Positions 6,947-8,224 of a DNA stretch of 8,224 bases are shown in pieces. Under the pieces are notes generated by a model. It searched no databases. It saw only the letters and a list, made by a program, of their open reading frames with translations, and was not told the origin of the DNA. Every line of letters begins with the position of its first letter. Position 1 is the stretch's first letter. The stretch lies in the NCBI GenBank assembly GCA_947593275.1, contig CANQDN010000059.1:1-8224 (forward strand). The letters are read 5' to 3'. The translations under genes and the position numbers were made by a program. The DNA comes from an uncultured Bacilli bacterium (lineage in GTDB: Bacteria > Bacillota_I > Bacilli_A > RF39 > UBA660).

Positions 6947-7933
6947 GTGAGTATCATTAATAATAGTGTATTAAAAAAAATATATCGCAAAATTAAAGAA
7001 TATGAAGAAATAATTATAGCAAGACATGTAGGACCCGATCCTGATGCTATAGCAAGTGAAGTCGCTCTAAGAGATTCCATTTGATTAACTTTTCCTAATA
7101 AAGAATGTTATGCTGTTGGCCTTGGAGTCGCAAAATTTAAGTATTATGGAATTTTAGATAAAATTGAAAATGAAAAATATAAGGGCTGTTTATTAATTGT
7201 CTTAGATGTTCCTAATTTAGAGCGAGTAGATGGTATTGATAATTTAGAATATAAAGAAATATTAAAAATAGATCATCATCCTAAAGAAGATATTAAAGGC
7301 CCAGTTGATTGGACTGATGAAAGTTCTTGTTCTACTTGTCAAATGGTCGCTGAATTAGTCCTAAAAACTCCATTAAAATTAGATGCTAAAATCGCTGGTA
7401 ATTTATATCTTGGTATAGTATCCGATAGTGATCGCTTTTTACTTCCTTATACGACCCCTAAAACCTTTAAAATAGTCGAAGAATTAATTAAAAAGAGTAA
7501 AATAGATTTTCCATCTTTATATAATTATTTATATGATCGTAGTATTGATGAAGTAAGATTTCAAGGCTTTATTGCTACTAATATGAAAGTTACTGAAAAT
7601 GGCTTAGGTTATTTAGTAATTCCGGCAGATGTTATTAAAAAATATAATGTCGATCTAGCTACACCTTCTAATTTAATTAATAATTTTAATTTTATAAGAG
7701 AAGTTATTGCTTGGACTTTTATAAGTGAAGATGCAAAAAATAAAGGTTATAAAGTAAGTATGCGTTCTCATGGACCAATTATTAATACTGTGGCCGCTAA
7801 ATATAATGGTGGAGGACATAAATATGCCAGTGGAGCACGTCTAAATAGTGATGAGGAAATAAAAAATTTTATTAAAGATTTAGATCAAGTATGTGAAGAA
7901 TATAAAAGAGCAGCAATAAGTAATTTAAAATAA
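6947..7933 (+). pseudogene. nrnA: NrnA-like DHH/DHHA1 phosphoesterase with an in-frame TGA
   Basis: NrnA proteins degrade very short RNAs and dephosphorylate pAp in the cytoplasm. Read through one TGA, the frame codes for about 328 residues, the family's usual size, with all metal-site motifs: RHVGPDPDA with Asp31 and Asp33, LDVPN with Asp87, DHHP at 109-112, and the DHHA1 motif GGGHKYASGA starting at 288. The TGA is codon 46 (7082-7084), between RDSI and LTFPNK. From memory, B. subtilis NrnA has Arg at this place, so CGA or AGA to TGA by one base change is plausible. The frame continues intact for 283 codons afterwards, so the change is recent, is a sequence error, or is read through. No ATG is available near the 5' end. 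GTG 6947 is in frame but overlaps the AGGTGAG ribosome binding site (6945-6951), which would better serve ATC 6953 or ATT 6956. Restarting at ATG 7343 would lose the catalytic DHH part. Confidence 0.8.
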
Positions 7934-7944
7934 AAATTAAACTA

Positions 7945-7973
7945 TTTACAATTTATAATAAAAATGATAAAAT
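7945..7973 (+). promoter_or_regulatory. Promoter of a short plus-strand RNA
   Basis: TTTACA (7945-7950), a 17-base spacer and TAAAAT (7968-7973) with a TGA extension (7965-7967) form a strong-looking promoter. Transcription would begin near 7980, exactly at the foot of the hairpin at 7980-8007. It lies 11 bases past the nrnA stop, and the downstream plus strand carries no convincing coding sequence. Confidence 0.7.
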
Positions 7974-7979
7974 CAAAAT

Positions 7980-8070
7980 GTAGAACATTTAAGGACGAAA
8001 TGTCTACAATTATTTGTTGACACTTATCCTAATATCGAGTTTAATCTTGATGTGGATAGGTGCTTTTTTT
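7980..8070 (+). ncRNA. Predicted small RNA, possible antisense antitoxin
   Basis: Starting at the promoter-predicted position, the transcript would be about 90 bases. It opens with a hairpin: GTAGAACATTT (7980-7990) pairs with AAATGTCTAC (7998-8007) through ten pairs with one bulged A (7985), around the loop AAGGACG. After a 13-base linker comes a strong terminator (8021-8070). I see no plausible coding sequence on this strand. The RNA is complementary to the second half of a 33-codon minus-strand ORF (8010-8111). A short structured RNA overlapping the 3' half of a small hydrophobic ORF is the plan of type I toxin-antitoxin loci. It could also be an unrelated regulatory RNA; I do not recognise a riboswitch, 6S or SRP RNA here. 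Confidence 0.5.
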
Positions 8071-8111
8071 GTTACCATTGGTAACAATATCACAAACAGA
8101 ATTACTTCCAT
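8010..8111 (-). CDS. Small ORF, 33 residues, candidate type I toxin peptide
   Basis: The peptide begins MEVILFVILLPMVTKK, a short hydrophobic stretch followed by a basic region (KKAPIHIKIKLDIR) and ends VNK. This hydrophobic-then-cationic plan is typical of Fst/TxpA-like type I toxins, though the hydrophobic part (about 12 residues) is short for a full membrane span. A strong Shine-Dalgarno AAAGGAGG (8125-8132, minus strand) lies 13 bases before the ATG, and a second AAGG (8117-8120) at 5 bases. On the minus strand the upstream region 8133-8212 has no competing ORF and looks like a leader. TAGAAT at 8219-8224 could be its -10 box. The 3' half overlaps the plus-strand RNA terminator, so part of the codon pattern may just reflect that stem. 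No family match is claimed; the ORF may be non-coding. Confidence 0.35.
   Translation of the reverse strand: MEVILFVILLPMVTKKAPIHIKIKLDIRISVNK
8021..8070 (+). terminator. Strong intrinsic terminator of the small RNA
   Basis: CACTTATCC (8021-8029) pairs with GGATAGGTG (8054-8062) with one G-U pair. Inside it ATCGAG (8034-8039) pairs with CTTGAT (8046-8051), also with one G-U. Seven T residues follow (8064-8070). This is the strongest terminator in the window. It has a U tract only on the plus strand, so it is directional. Confidence 0.85.
8069..8087. repeat. 19-base palindrome after the small RNA terminator
   Basis: TTGTTACC (8069-8076) and GGTAACAA (8080-8087) are perfect inverted copies around ATT. 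It begins in the T run of the terminator and lies inside the minus-strand small ORF. It is not followed by a T tract on either strand, so it is not a terminator itself. It could be a protein-binding operator or a hairpin in the minus-strand mRNA. Confidence 0.6.
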
Positions 8112-8218
8112 TATGACCTTGATGCCTCCTTTCTTATTAAAACCCCCTCAAATAGGTAGGTAAATAACCAGGAAAGAAAAAACACAAGGTAGGCACCTCG
8201 CCTTAAATGTTCAATTTT

Positions 8219-8224
8219 ATTCTA
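8219..8224 (-). promoter_or_regulatory. Possible -10 box for the minus-strand small ORF
   Basis: The last six bases read TAGAAT on the minus strand, a five-of-six match to a -10 box. It would start transcription near 8212, at the first base of the GAACATTTAAGG copy, about 100 bases before the small ORF. The -35 region is outside the window, so this cannot be confirmed here. Confidence 0.3.

Larger units (their letters stand above)
7983..8212. repeat. 12-base inverted repeats at both ends of the convergent locus
   Basis: GAACATTTAAGG is present at 7983-7994 on the plus strand and at 8212-8201 on the minus strand, separated by 206 bases. Each copy lies at or within a few bases of the predicted 5' end of a transcript reading inward. 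The match stops on both sides of the 12 bases. Confidence 0.65.

Noticed and set aside
6883..7080. A 65-codon minus-strand frame over the ackA/nrnA junction
   Set aside because: It is antisense to conserved coding sequence (the AckA C-terminus and the NrnA DPDA motif), with no ribosome binding site.
200..7933. Reassignment of TGA to tryptophan, or of AGG/CGG, in this organism
   Set aside because: All tryptophans in intact genes are TGG, although AT bias would favour TGA if it were decoded. AGG encodes the expected Arg in the radical SAM DYIRGKGTY segment, and CGG occurs at ordinary Arg sites. The single TGA in nrnA is not enough.
7980..8070. A riboswitch or a known housekeeping RNA
   Set aside because: The hairpin-plus-terminator is too short and lacks the conserved cores of the riboswitch classes, SRP or 6S RNA that I can recognise, and no plus-strand gene follows within the window.
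8154..8193. Two copies of AGGTAGG (8154-8160 and 8187-8193) as a CRISPR or iteron start
   Set aside because: There are only two 7-base copies with unrelated flanks; no array or regular spacing is seen.

Overview
The window is very AT-rich with compact, closely spaced genes, mostly AGA arginine codons and strong AAGGAG-type ribosome binding sites. This points to a low-GC Gram-positive bacterium of the Bacilli/Mollicutes-related gut lineages. That placement rests on composition and gene families only. Tryptophan is TGG in every intact gene, every intact gene ends in TAA or TAG, and AGG falls at an expected arginine site, so the standard code fits. One in-frame TGA, in nrnA, is the exception.

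Layout. Positions 1-199 are non-coding, with two hairpins and a weak promoter. Positions 200-3530 form a tightly coupled plus-strand operon: lemA, a DUF2207 membrane protein ending in a Gly/Ser/Cys-rich tail, and a radical SAM/SPASM enzyme whose TTG start lies inside the DUF2207 stop region. A terminator usable from both sides (3542-3571) separates this from a convergent minus-strand orphan gene (start revised to 4080). After a 220-base gap that holds the orphan gene's promoter, plus-strand genes resume: a membrane-anchored protein with two InlB-type repeats (4305-4802), a bacterial protein kinase-like protein with its own good promoter (4876-5688), acetate kinase ackA (5750-6946), and directly after it an nrnA-like DHH phosphoesterase (6947-7933). 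That last gene is interrupted by one in-frame TGA and has no ATG start.

The last 290 bases contain no conventional gene but are highly structured. A plus-strand promoter (7945-7973) precedes a short predicted RNA made of a hairpin and a strong terminator. A minus-strand 33-codon ORF with a good Shine-Dalgarno sequence converges on and overlaps this RNA. The two units begin with the same 12-base sequence in opposite orientation. The layout resembles type I toxin-antitoxin loci (small hydrophobic peptide plus antisense RNA), but this is an inference.

The two most interesting points are this convergent RNA/peptide locus and the pairing of a SPASM maturase-like enzyme with a Cys/Gly-rich membrane-protein tail that could be its substrate. 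ackA (acetate/ATP metabolism) and nrnA (nano-RNA and pAp turnover) are housekeeping functions. LemA and DUF2207 are envelope proteins of poorly known role.
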